A model generated the notes under the pieces. That model was given only the letters and a program-made list of their open reading frames with translations, had not been told where the DNA came from and ran no database searches. This document shows positions 1 through 8,404 of a stretch of 64,000 nucleotides of DNA, one piece after another. The translations under genes and the position numbers were made by a program. Source of the DNA: Reyranella sp. (GTDB lineage: Bacteria > Pseudomonadota > Alphaproteobacteria > Reyranellales > Reyranellaceae); contig NZ_JAFKJN010000022.1 in NCBI RefSeq assembly GCF_017305915.1, forward strand, positions 1-64,000, in the 5' to 3' direction. The first letter of the stretch is position 1; the number at the start of each line of letters is the position of its first letter.

Positions 1-70
1 CGAAGACAACGGCCGGGGCCCAAGCTCCCCAACGACGTGCAGTCTTGGTGCCAGACGGGCTCTCCTGCCG

Positions 71-105
71 CGCCAGAGGATCGGGTGCGAGCCGATCCTC
101 TGGCG
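71..105. other. Perfect 14-bp hairpin near the window edge
   Basis: The left arm CGCCAGAGGATCGG (71-84) is exactly complementary to 92-105, with a 7-nt loop. Weaker complementarity continues outward (CTTGG near 44 against CCAAG near 125), so a larger imperfect palindrome covers about 44-131. There is no T-tract, so a terminator of an unseen upstream gene or a palindromic repeat are both possible. Confidence 0.5.
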
Positions 106-150
106 ACCGCAGTCTGCACCCATTCCAAGACACAAGGTGTCAGCGTCTTG

Positions 151-241
151 CGCTGACCGAGGGGTCATGAGGCTGCGGCGGGGGCTTATGACCCCTCCGT
201 CGCGGTGTGACCGCGCCACCTCCCCATATGAATGGGGAGGA
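151..241 (+). repeat. Palindromic element, copy A (5' part decayed)
   Basis: Three nested hairpins are visible: GGGGTCAT (161-168) with ATGACCCC (188-195), CGCGG-tgtga-CCGCG (201-215), and CCTCCCCAT-atga-ATGGGGAGG (219-240). The same arrangement occurs at 33251-33371 and 59792-59922. The last arm (GGGGAGG) lies 3 nt before the ATG at 244 and is the likely Shine-Dalgarno sequence of that gene. The left outer hairpin seen in the other copies is not recognisable here. Confidence 0.75.
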
Positions 242-243
242 AC

Positions 244-2700
244 ATGATTCCCTCCCACGCCCGGGTCGTCATCGTCGGTGGCGGCATCATGGGCTGCTCG
301 ACGGCCTATCACCTGGCCAAGAACGGCTGGAAGGACGTCGTGCTGCTGGAGCAGGGGCGGCTGAGCGGCGGCACGACCTGGCACGCGGCGGGCCTCGTGG
401 GCCAGCTACGTGGCTTCCAGAACCTCACGCGGCTCATCCAGTACAGCACCCGGCTCTATGCCGGCCTCGAGGCCGAGACCGGCCTGGCGACCGGCTGGAA
501 GCAGTGCGGCTCGATCTCCGTGGCGCGCACGCCCGAGCGCATGACCTATCTGCGCCGCTCGGCGGCGACCGCCAACAAGCAAGGCGTCGTCTGCGAGGAG
601 CTGACGCCGAAGCAGGCCGGCGAGAAGTACCCGATCATGCGCACCGACGACCTGGTCGGTGCGGTCTGGCTGCCGGGCGACGGCAAGGCCAATCCGGCCG
701 ACATCACCCAGGCGCTGGCCAAGGGCGCGCGCAACAACGGCGTGCGCATCGTCGAGAAGACGCGCGTGACGGCGATCGACACCAAGGATGGCCCCAAGGG
801 ACCGAGAGTCACCGGTGTGCAGACGACCGACGGTCCAATCGCCGCCGAGATCGTCGTCAATTGCGCCGGCCAGTGGGCGCGCCAGGTCGGGCGCATGGTC
901 GGTGTGACGGTGCCGCTCTATTCCTGCGAGCACATGTACATCGTCACCGAGAAGATGGAGGGCGTGCCGCGCGACCTGCCGGTGATGCGCGACCCCGACG
1001 GCTACATCTACTTCAAGGAGGAGGTCGGCGGCCTGCTGATGGGCGGCTTCGAGCCCGAGGCCAAGCCGTGGAACAAGGACGTCATTCCCGACGACTTCGA
1101 GTTCGGCATGCTGCCGGACGACTGGGACCAGTTCCAGATCCTGATGGACAACGCCCTGATCCGCGTCCCGGCGCTGGAGGAGGCGGGCATCAAGACCTTC
1201 ATGAACGGGCCGGAGAGCTTCACGCCCGACCTCAACTACATCATGGGCGAGGCGCCGGGTCTGAAGGGCTTCTTCGTCGGCGCCGGATTCAACTCGATGG
1301 GCATCGCGAGCTCGGGCGGCGCCGGCATGGCGCTGGCCGAATGGATCATCGCCGGCGAGCCCACCCTCGATCTGTGGCCGGTCGACATCCGCCGCTTCGC
1401 CAACTTCCACGGCAACGACGCCTGGCTGCGCGACCGCGTCGCCGAGACGCTCGGCCTGCACTACAAGATGCCGTGGCCGCAGCGCGAGAACGAGAGCGGC
1501 CGGCCGTTCCGCCGCTCGCCGCTCTACGATCGCCTCAAGGTGCGCGGCGCCTGGTTCGGCAACAAGATGGGCTGGGACCGGCCCAACTGGTTCGCGGGCG
1601 CGGGCAAGACCCCGGACATGCAGTACGCCTGGGGCCGCGGTGCCTGGTTCGACGCGGTTGCCGCCGAGCACAAGGCGACGCGCGAGGCGGTGACGGTCGC
1701 CGACGAGACCTCGTTCGGCAAGTTCCTGGTCCAGGGCCGCGACGCTGAACAGGCGCTGCAGCGGCTTTGCACCAACGACATCGCCGTGCCGGTCGGCCGC
1801 TCGGTCTATACCGGCCTGCTGAACGAGCGCGGCACTTACGAGAGCGACCTGACGATCGCCCGGCTGGCGCGTGACAGGTTCATGGTGATCACCGGCTCGG
1901 CGCAGGTGATGCGCGATGCCGACTGGATCACCCGCAACGTCGCCGAGGATGCGCACGTCACCCTGACCGACGTCACCGGCGCCTGGACCGTGCTGTCGGT
2001 GATGGGCCCGAACAGCCGCGCCCTGCTGCAGAAGGTCAGCAAGGCCGACTTCTCGAACGCCGCGTTTCCGTTCGCCACCATCCGCGAGATCGGTGTCGGC
2101 TACGCGACCGTGCTGGCCTCGCGCCGCACCTACATGGGCGAGCTGGGCTGGGAGCTCTACGTGCCGGCCGAGTTCGCGGTCACGGTGTTCGAGACGCTGC
2201 ATGGCGCGGGCGCCGAGATCGGCCTGCGCGACATGGGCTACTACGCCATCGAGGGCCTGCGCATCGAGAAGGCCTATCGCGCCTGGGGCCGCGAGCTCAC
2301 GCCCGACGACAATCCCTGGCAGGCGGGGCTCGGCTGGGCGGTGAAGCTCGACAAGCCGGGCGGCTTCATCGGCCGGCAGGCGCTGGTCGATGCCAGGGCC
2401 AAGCCTCTGTCGCGGCGGCTGGTGTCGGTGGTGCTGCAGGACCGCGAACCGCTGTTGTGGGGCGGCGAGGCGCTGCTGCGCGACGGCAAGCCGGTCGGCG
2501 ATCTCACCTCGGCCGCCTACGGTCATACGATCGGCGCAGCTGTCGGACTGGGCTACGTGACGCGCGACGACGGCGAGGCGATCGACGCGGCGTGGCTGGA
2601 AGCCGGCAAGTTCGAGGTCGATCTGGCCGGCGTACGGCTCGCCGCCAAGGTCAGCTTGAAGGCGCCCTTCGATCCCATGGGAACGCGCATCAAAGGCTGA
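244..2700 (+). CDS. FAD-dependent oxidoreductase with GcvT domain (sarcosine/dimethylglycine dehydrogenase family)
   Basis: The 818-aa protein starts at ATG 244, right behind GGGGAGG; an in-frame ATG at 232 would lie inside the repeat. An N-terminal DAO-type FAD domain carries the dinucleotide motif VVIVGGGIMGCSTAYH at about residues 8-23. The C-terminal half (from about residue 420) resembles the folate-binding aminomethyltransferase (GcvT) domain, as in dimethylglycine and sarcosine dehydrogenases of about 820 aa. The family oxidatively demethylates N-methylated amines and passes the one-carbon unit to tetrahydrofolate, usually in the cytoplasm. The true substrate is unknown. Its 3' end overlaps the convergent LysR gene by 11 bp. 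Nearby AEP catabolism makes N-methylated aminophosphonates a speculative substrate. Confidence 0.85.
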   Translation: MIPSHARVVIVGGGIMGCSTAYHLAKNGWKDVVLLEQGRLSGGTTWHAAGLVGQLRGFQNLTRLIQYSTRLYAGLEAETGLATGWKQCGSISVARTPERMTYLRRSAATANKQGVVCEELTPKQAGEKYPIMRTDDLVGAVWLPGDGKANPADITQALAKGARNNGVRIVEKTRVTAIDTKDGPKGPRVTGVQTTDGPIAAEIVVNCAGQWARQVGRMVGVTVPLYSCEHMYIVTEKMEGVPRDLPVMRDPDGYIYFKEEVGGLLMGGFEPEAKPWNKDVIPDDFEFGMLPDDWDQFQILMDNALIRVPALEEAGIKTFMNGPESFTPDLNYIMGEAPGLKGFFVGAGFNSMGIASSGGAGMALAEWIIAGEPTLDLWPVDIRRFANFHGNDAWLRDRVAETLGLHYKMPWPQRENESGRPFRRSPLYDRLKVRGAWFGNKMGWDRPNWFAGAGKTPDMQYAWGRGAWFDAVAAEHKATREAVTVADETSFGKFLVQGRDAEQALQRLCTNDIAVPVGRSVYTGLLNERGTYESDLTIARLARDRFMVITGSAQVMRDADWITRNVAEDAHVTLTDVTGAWTVLSVMGPNSRALLQKVSKADFSNAAFPFATIREIGVGYATVLASRRTYMGELGWELYVPAEFAVTVFETLHGAGAEIGLRDMGYYAIEGLRIEKAYRAWGRELTPDDNPWQAGLGWAVKLDKPGGFIGRQALVDARAKPLSRRLVSVVLQDREPLLWGGEALLRDGKPVGDLTSAAYGHTIGAAVGLGYVTRDDGEAIDAAWLEAGKFEVDLAGVRLAAKVSLKAPFDPMGTRIKG

Positions 2701-3556
2701 CCTTCGCGGCTTCCTCCATGAAGGCGCGGACCAGCGCCACGCGGCGCCGCTCCTGCAGGCAGACGGCGTACTCCGCAACGTCGAGATCGGTGTCGGCGAC
2801 GGCGACCGCCCGGAAGCGCCGGTTGTCGCCGAGCTCGCTCTCGAACACCGCGCCGATGCCGAAGCCGGCCGCTACAGCTTCGCGAACGCCCTCGCGGGTC
2901 TGGACTTCGACGATGGCGCTGGGGCGGATGTCGGCGGCCGCCATCACCTGCTCGACCACCTCGCGGGTGATCGAGCCGCGCTCGCGCAGCACCAGCTCCT
3001 GGTCGCGCAAGGCGGCCAGCGGCACACGGCGGCGCCCCGCCAGCGCATGGCGTGCCGGCACGAACAGCACGACGCGGTCGGTGCGCAAGTGCTGCGCATG
3101 CAGCCGAGGGTCGGAGACGGACTTCGCCATCACCGCGACGTCGGCCTCGTGGCGCAGCAGGCGCTCGAGGACGATTGCGGAATTGTCGATCGAGAGCGCG
3201 AAGGTGAGCGAGGCGGCGCGCTTGCGCAGCGCCGCCATGATCGGCACGACGTGGTGCGCCGAGTCGGCGGCGATGCGCAGATGGCCGCGCGTCAGCGCCT
3301 GCTCGCCGGCCAGCAGCGCCTGCGCCTCTTCCTGGGCGGCGAACAGGCGGCTGGTGATGCTCTGCAGTTGCCGGCCCGTTTCGGTGGGCACGACGGAGCG
3401 GCCACGCCTGTCGAACAGACGCAAGCCGTAGGCCTTTTCCAGCGCCGTGACCTGGCCCGACAGGTTGGGCTGGCTGAGGCCGGAATCGCGGGCGGCGGCG
3501 GAGAAGGAGCCGGCCTCGGCGACGAGATGGAAGGCGCGGAGCTGGCTGGGCGTCAT
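2690..3556 (-). CDS. LysR-family transcriptional regulator, divergent from phnW
   Basis: The 288-aa protein has an N-terminal winged helix-turn-helix (MTPSQLRAFHLVAEAGSFSA at residues 1-20, then a recognition helix with GLSQPNLSGQV) and a periplasmic-binding-protein-like effector domain from about residue 90. Length and layout are typical of LysR regulators. The start is set at ATG 3556; the open frame runs much further upstream but that part is antisense to phnW. It is transcribed away from phnW across 72 bp, the usual layout for a LysR activator of the divergent operon. Control of phnWAY by this protein, with AEP or a derivative as inducer, is inference. Confidence 0.9.
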   Translation of the reverse strand: MTPSQLRAFHLVAEAGSFSAAARDSGLSQPNLSGQVTALEKAYGLRLFDRRGRSVVPTETGRQLQSITSRLFAAQEEAQALLAGEQALTRGHLRIAADSAHHVVPIMAALRKRAASLTFALSIDNSAIVLERLLRHEADVAVMAKSVSDPRLHAQHLRTDRVVLFVPARHALAGRRRVPLAALRDQELVLRERGSITREVVEQVMAAADIRPSAIVEVQTREGVREAVAAGFGIGAVFESELGDNRRFRAVAVADTDLDVAEYAVCLQERRRVALVRAFMEEAAKVSL

Positions 3557-3566
3557 ATCAATGAAA

Positions 3567-3594
3567 CCGATACTTGGTATTCGGAATATATACT
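3567..3594. promoter_or_regulatory. Candidate LysR operator and phnW -10 element
   Basis: The imperfect inverted repeat CCGATACTTGGTATTCGG (3567-3584) has outer arms CCGA/TCGG and contains ATAC-TTG-GTAT, which fits a T-N11-A type LysR site. TATACT at 3589-3594 could be the -10 of phnW. No good -35 is seen, as expected for an activator-dependent promoter. Confidence 0.45.
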
Positions 3595-3628
3595 GGACGG
3601 ATAGGGTAAGCGAGACGATCTTCACGCC

Positions 3629-4813
3629 ATGCCGACCTTCACCTCTGCCGCCTCCGAAACCGGCGATCCGTTGCTGCTGACGCCCGGTCCGCTCACCACC
3701 TCGGCTACGGTCAAGCAGGCCATGGTGCACGACTGGGGCTCGCGCGATGCGGGCTTCATCGCCATCAACAAGATGGTGCTGGAGAAGATCGTCGAGCTGG
3801 CCGGCGCCCCCGATACGGACGGGCAGGGCACCCACGTCACGGTGCCGGTGCAGGGCTCCGGCACCTTCGCCGTCGAGGCGATGATCACCACCTTCGTGCC
3901 GAAGAGCGGCAAGCTTCTGGTGCTGATCAACGGCGCCTACGGGCAGCGGGCGAAGAAGATCGCGGAGATCGCCGGCCGCGCCGTATCGGTGCACGAGACG
4001 CCGGAGGACCGGCCGCCGGACCTCGCCAAGCTCGACGCGATGCTCGCCGCCGACACCGCGATCACCCATGTCTTCGCGGTCCATTGCGAGACCACGTCGG
4101 GCATCCTGAACCCGATCGTCGAGGTGGCGGCGCTGGTGGCCAGGCACGGCCGCCGCCTGCTGGTCGATTCGATGTCGGCCTTCGGCGCGCTGGAGATCGA
4201 TGCGCGTGCGGTTCCGTACGACGCGCTCGCGGCCTCCTCGAACAAGTGCCTCGAGGGCGTGCCGGGCCTGGGCTTCGTGGTCTGCCGCAAGACGGCGCTG
4301 GCCGAGTGCAAGGGCAACGCCACCACCCTGGTGCTTGACCTGCACGACCAGGCCGAAGGCTTCGCCAAGACCGGCCAGTATCGCTTCACGCCGCCGATCC
4401 ACGTCATCGTCGCGCTGGGCAAGGCGATCGAGGAGCATGCGGCTGAGGGCGGCGTCGCGGGCCGCGGCCTGCGGTATCGCGACAACGCCAAGGTGCTGAT
4501 CGACGGGATGCGGGCGATGGGCTTCCGCACTTTGCTCGGCGAGAAGCTGCAGGCGCCGATCATCGTCACCTTCCACATGCCGAGCGACCCGCGCTTCGTG
4601 TTCCAGACCTTCTATGACGGCTTGAAGGAGCGGGGCTACGTGATCTATCCCGGCAAGCTCACGGTCGCGGATTCCTTCCGCATGGGCTGTATCGGCCGGC
4701 TGGACCCCGAAGATATGAAAGGTGCGCTGGCCGCCGTGCGCGAGGTTCTCGATGAGATGCGGGTCAGCAACGGCGGCCCGGCCCTTGTATCGGAGCAGGA
4801 CGCAGCGGAGTAA
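3629..4813 (+). CDS. phnW: 2-aminoethylphosphonate--pyruvate transaminase
   Basis: This 394-aa fold-type I PLP enzyme transfers the amino group of 2-aminoethylphosphonate to pyruvate, giving phosphonoacetaldehyde and alanine. The N-terminal LLTPGPLTTSATVKQAM and SRDAGF motifs and the PLP-lysine segment SSNKCLEGVPG (Lys206) are diagnostic for PhnW. Length agrees with the family (about 360-400 aa). It is the first gene of phnW-phnA-phnY; the stop is 4 bp before the phnA ATG, indicating co-transcription. The next genes show that phosphonoacetaldehyde is oxidised by PhnY rather than cleaved by PhnX. The divergent LysR gene is the likely regulator. Confidence 0.93.
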   Translation: MPTFTSAASETGDPLLLTPGPLTTSATVKQAMVHDWGSRDAGFIAINKMVLEKIVELAGAPDTDGQGTHVTVPVQGSGTFAVEAMITTFVPKSGKLLVLINGAYGQRAKKIAEIAGRAVSVHETPEDRPPDLAKLDAMLAADTAITHVFAVHCETTSGILNPIVEVAALVARHGRRLLVDSMSAFGALEIDARAVPYDALAASSNKCLEGVPGLGFVVCRKTALAECKGNATTLVLDLHDQAEGFAKTGQYRFTPPIHVIVALGKAIEEHAAEGGVAGRGLRYRDNAKVLIDGMRAMGFRTLLGEKLQAPIIVTFHMPSDPRFVFQTFYDGLKERGYVIYPGKLTVADSFRMGCIGRLDPEDMKGALAAVREVLDEMRVSNGGPALVSEQDAAE

Positions 4814-4817
4814 CCCG

Positions 4818-6059
4818 ATGGACACAATCAGCACGATCGGCGACGTCACGGTCAACGGCCGGACCTATCGCCTGCCGCAACGCCCCACCGTCGTGGTTTG
4901 CATCGACGGCTCGGAGCCCGGCTACATCGAGGCCGCGGTCGCCGCCGGCCGCGCGCCGTGGTTCGGCAAGATCCTGAAGGACGGCACCAGCCTGATCGCC
5001 GACTGCGTGGTGCCGAGCTTCACCAATCCCAACAACCTGTCGATCGTCACCGGCCGGCCGCCCGAGGTGCACGGCATCAGCGGGAACTACTTCCTCGATC
5101 CCGAGTCGGGGAAAGAGGTGATGATGAACGACCCGAGGTTCCTGCGCGTCGAGACGCTGTTCCCGGCCTTCCAGCGCGCCGGCTGCCGCATCGCCGTGGT
5201 CACCGCCAAGGACAAGCTGCGCGGCCTGCTCGGCAAGGGCCTCACCCTGGCGCCCGGCAAGGCCTGCAGCTTCTCGTCGGAGAAGTCGGACCAGGCAGGC
5301 ATCGCCGAGAACGGCATCGACCACGTCAACGAGCTGGTCGGCATGCCGGTGCCGGACGTCTACAGCGCCGGCCTGTCGGAGTTCGTGTTCGCCGCGGGCG
5401 TCAAGCTGATGGAGCGCGACCGGCCGGAGATCATGTATCTCTCGACCACCGACTACATCCAGCACAAGCACGCGCCCGGCACGCCGGTCGCCAACGACTT
5501 CTACGCCATGATGGACGGCTACATGGCGAAGCTCGACGCCATGGGCTGCACCATCGTCCTGACTGCCGATCACGGCATGAACGCCAAGTTCGGCTCGGAC
5601 GGCCAGCCCGACGTGATCTACCTGCAGGACGTCTTCGACTGTTGGGTCGGCAAGGACAAGGCCCGGGTCATCCTGCCGATCACCGATCCCTACGTCGTGC
5701 ATCACGGCGCGCTGGGCTCGTTCGCTGTGGTCTATTGCGACGACGCACCGAAGTGGAAGGCCAAGCTCGAGGCCATGCCGGGCATCGAGGCCGCGCTGAC
5801 CAAGGAAGAGGCCGCGAAGCGCTTCGAGCTGCCGGCCGATCGGCTGGGCGACCTCGTCGTCGTCTCGACCAGGCACAAGGTGCTGGGCACCTCGGCGGCG
5901 CGGCACGACCTGTCCGGTCTGACCGAGCCGTTGCGCAGTCACGGCGGCATCTCCGAGCAGCATGTGCCGCTGATCTGCAATCGCAAGCTCGCGCAGCCGG
6001 CAAACCGCCCCTGGCGCAACTTCGATGCTTTCGACCTCGCTCTGAACCTGGTGGCCTGA
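4818..6059 (+). CDS. phnA: Phosphonoacetate hydrolase
   Basis: The 413-aa protein belongs to the alkaline phosphatase superfamily and hydrolyses phosphonoacetate to acetate and phosphate using two zinc ions. Likely metal and nucleophile motifs are visible in order: VVVCIDGSEPGY (Asp30), PSFTNPNN (catalytic Thr), STTDYIQHKHAPG (Asp and His), TADHGMNAKFG (Asp-His) and RSHGGISEQHVP (C-terminal His). These match the PhnA family layout. The start at ATG 4818 follows the phnW stop directly; the open frame extends upstream only as a shadow of phnW. It carries out the C-P bond cleavage step of the phnWAY pathway. Confidence 0.93.
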   Translation: MDTISTIGDVTVNGRTYRLPQRPTVVVCIDGSEPGYIEAAVAAGRAPWFGKILKDGTSLIADCVVPSFTNPNNLSIVTGRPPEVHGISGNYFLDPESGKEVMMNDPRFLRVETLFPAFQRAGCRIAVVTAKDKLRGLLGKGLTLAPGKACSFSSEKSDQAGIAENGIDHVNELVGMPVPDVYSAGLSEFVFAAGVKLMERDRPEIMYLSTTDYIQHKHAPGTPVANDFYAMMDGYMAKLDAMGCTIVLTADHGMNAKFGSDGQPDVIYLQDVFDCWVGKDKARVILPITDPYVVHHGALGSFAVVYCDDAPKWKAKLEAMPGIEAALTKEEAAKRFELPADRLGDLVVVSTRHKVLGTSAARHDLSGLTEPLRSHGGISEQHVPLICNRKLAQPANRPWRNFDAFDLALNLVA

Positions 6060-6060
6060 C

Positions 6061-7509
6061 ATGGATACGATGGTCCGCAACGATGTGCGGCATGAGCAGC
6101 TGCGCATTGCCGGCAAGAAAGTCGATACGGCCAACCGCCTCGAGGTCCGCTTCCCGTGGGACAACCGGCTGGTCGGCACCGTGCCGCGTGCCACGCCGGG
6201 GCTGGTCGCCGAGGCCTTCGCCATCGCGCACGCCTACAGGCCCAAGCTGACGCGCTATCAGCGCCAGCAGATCCTGCTCAAGACCGCCGAGCTGCTGGTC
6301 GCGCGCAAGGAGGAGCTGTCGCGGCTGATCACGCTGGAGTCGGGCCTCTGCCTCAAGGACTCGGCGTACGAGGTCGGTCGCGCCTACGACGTCTTCACCT
6401 TCGCGGGCCAGCTCTGCCTGATGGATGACGGCCAGACCTTCTCCTGCGACCTCACCCCGCACGGCAAGCCGCGCAAGATCTTCACCTTGCGCCAGCCGCT
6501 GAACGCGATCTCGGCGATCACGCCGTTCAACCATCCGCTGAACATGGTGGCGCACAAGCTGGCGCCGGCCTTCGCGACCAACAACTGCGTGGTGCTGAAG
6601 CCGACCGAGCTGACTCCGCTGACCGCACTGTTCCTGGCCGATACGCTCTACGAGGCCGGCCTGCCGCCGGAGATGCTGTCGGTGATCACCGGCAATCCGT
6701 CGGACATCGGCGACGCCATGATCGTCGATCCGCGCGCCGACCTGATCACCTTCACCGGCTCGGTGCGGGTCGGCAAGTACATCGCCGAGAAGGCGGGCTA
6801 CAAGCGCATCGTGCTCGAGCTCGGCGGCAACGACCCGCTGATCGTCATGGAAGATGCCGACCTCGACAAGGCGGCCGAACTGGCGGTCGCCGGCGCGACC
6901 AAGAACTCGGGCCAGCGCTGCACCGCGGTGAAGCGCATCCTCGTCGTGGAAAAGGTGGCCGATGCCTTCGCCGAGCGCGTGCTCGCGAAGGCAAAGAAGC
7001 TCAAGGCCGGCGATCCGCTCGATCCCGAGACCGACGTCGGCACGGTGATCCACGAGCGGGCTGCGACCCTGTTCCAGAACCGGGTCAGCGAGGCGGTGGC
7101 CAAGCATGGCGCCAGGCTACTGCACGGCAACGACCGGCGCGGCGCGCTGTTTCCGCCGACCGTCGTCGACCACGTCGACCCGGCCTGCGAGCTGGTGCGC
7201 GAGGAGACCTTCGGCCCGGCGATCCCGATCATCCGCGTCAAGGACATCGACGAGGCGATCCGCGTTTCGAACGGCACCGCCTACGGCCTGTCGTCGGGCG
7301 TCTGCACTGACCGGCTGGACTACATCACCCGCTTCGTCGACGAGCTGCAGGTCGGCACGGTCAACATCTGGGAAGTGCCGGGCTACCGCATCGAGATGTC
7401 GCCGTTCGGCGGGATCAAGGATTCCGGCCTCGGCTACAAGGAAGGCGTGCTCGAGGCCATGAAGAGCTTCACCAACGTCAAGACGTGGTCTTTGCCCTGG
7501 CCTGCATAA
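6061..7509 (+). CDS. phnY: Phosphonoacetaldehyde dehydrogenase
   Basis: This 482-aa aldehyde dehydrogenase superfamily member begins 1 bp after the phnA stop. It would oxidise phosphonoacetaldehyde (from PhnW) to phosphonoacetate (for PhnA) with NAD+. The catalytic cysteine lies in NSGQRCTAVKR (Cys287) and the general-base glutamate in LELGGNDP (Glu253); the N-terminal nucleotide-binding fold is intact. Assignment to PhnY rather than a generic aldehyde dehydrogenase rests on its place in the phnW-phnA operon. ATG 6070 is an alternative start. Confidence 0.88.
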   Translation: MDTMVRNDVRHEQLRIAGKKVDTANRLEVRFPWDNRLVGTVPRATPGLVAEAFAIAHAYRPKLTRYQRQQILLKTAELLVARKEELSRLITLESGLCLKDSAYEVGRAYDVFTFAGQLCLMDDGQTFSCDLTPHGKPRKIFTLRQPLNAISAITPFNHPLNMVAHKLAPAFATNNCVVLKPTELTPLTALFLADTLYEAGLPPEMLSVITGNPSDIGDAMIVDPRADLITFTGSVRVGKYIAEKAGYKRIVLELGGNDPLIVMEDADLDKAAELAVAGATKNSGQRCTAVKRILVVEKVADAFAERVLAKAKKLKAGDPLDPETDVGTVIHERAATLFQNRVSEAVAKHGARLLHGNDRRGALFPPTVVDHVDPACELVREETFGPAIPIIRVKDIDEAIRVSNGTAYGLSSGVCTDRLDYITRFVDELQVGTVNIWEVPGYRIEMSPFGGIKDSGLGYKEGVLEAMKSFTNVKTWSLPWPA

Positions 7510-7575
7510 AATCTCCGTTGCGGTGACGCAGGCGGCGTGGAGAGATTCGCGAACGCCAATGCGACGGAGGAAATC

Positions 7576-8400
7576 ATGACAGTCAGCCAGGCCGACAAGG
7601 CAAAGAAGCTGCGCGCCCTGCACGAGGCGCCCGGCGCCTTCGTCATTCCCAATCCCTGGGATGCCGGCTCGGCCCGCCTGCTGCAGGGGCTGGGCTTTCA
7701 GGCGCTCGCCACGTCGAGCGGTGCCAAGGCCGGCGTACTCGGCAAGCGCGACGGTCAGGTGACGCGTGAGGAGGCTCTGGCCAACGCGCGGCTGATCGCG
7801 GGCGCCGTCGATCTGCCGGTGATCGGCGATCTGGAAAAGGGATTCGGCGACACGCCGGACGCGGCGGCGCTGACGATCAAGGGGGCGGCGGAGGCCGGGC
7901 TGGTCGGCGGCTCGATCGAAGACGCCACCGGCAACAAGGACGCGCCGCTGTTCGACGTCGAGACGGCCGCGGTCCGGGTGAAGGCCGCGGTCCAGGCCGC
8001 CCACGCGTTGTCGTTCCCGTTCGTCGTGACGGCGCGCGCCGAGGGCTTCCTGCGCGGCAAGCCCGACCTCGACGATGTCATCAAGCGCCTGCAGGCCTAC
8101 GAGGCGGCCGGTGCCGACGTGCTGATGGCACCGGGCCTGCCCGACCTCGCGGCGGTGAAGAAGGTCACCGGCGCGCTCAAGAAGCCGTTCAACTTCATGG
8201 TCGGCATCAAGGGCAAGTCGTTCAGCAAGGCCGAGCTCGAGGCGGCGGGCGTGAAGCGCATCAGCCTGGCGACCTCGCTCTATCGCGCCGCCATGACCGG
8301 CCTGCTCGATGCGGCGAAGGAGGTGCAGGACAAAGGCACCTTCGCCTATCTCGACCACTCGATCCCGACACCGGACCTGAATGCCTTCATGAAGGGATAA
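7576..8400 (+). CDS. Isocitrate lyase / PEP mutase superfamily protein
   Basis: The 274-aa protein has the alpha/beta-barrel features of the PEP mutase/isocitrate lyase superfamily: FVIPNPWDAGSARLLQ near the N-terminus, a metal-site region around GDLEKGFGDTP, and GGSIEDATG. ATG 7576 was chosen because GGAGG (7566-7570) lies just upstream. The cysteine motif of true isocitrate and methylisocitrate lyases (KKCGH) is absent, so those activities are unlikely. Related enzymes act on phosphonopyruvate, oxaloacetate or 2-methylisocitrate. Position 66 bp behind phnY makes a C-P or small-acid substrate plausible, but the reaction cannot be assigned. Confidence 0.8.
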   Translation: MTVSQADKAKKLRALHEAPGAFVIPNPWDAGSARLLQGLGFQALATSSGAKAGVLGKRDGQVTREEALANARLIAGAVDLPVIGDLEKGFGDTPDAAALTIKGAAEAGLVGGSIEDATGNKDAPLFDVETAAVRVKAAVQAAHALSFPFVVTARAEGFLRGKPDLDDVIKRLQAYEAAGADVLMAPGLPDLAAVKKVTGALKKPFNFMVGIKGKSFSKAELEAAGVKRISLATSLYRAAMTGLLDAAKEVQDKGTFAYLDHSIPTPDLNAFMKG

Positions 8401-8404
8401 CCGG

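Noticed and set aside
1..243. Possible riboswitch upstream of the sarcosine dehydrogenase-like gene
   Set aside because: The structure is explained by the palindromic element and a plain hairpin; no conserved glycine or SAM aptamer motif was seen.
406..2778. Long minus-strand open frame of about 790 codons opposite the first gene
   Set aside because: High-GC antisense shadow with Arg/Ala/His-rich, motif-free translation. Similar long shadows lie opposite most genes in the window.
7576..8400. Assignment as methylisocitrate lyase (prpB) or PEP mutase
   Set aside because: The catalytic cysteine motif of lyases and the signature of PEP mutases are not visible; kept as superfamily only.
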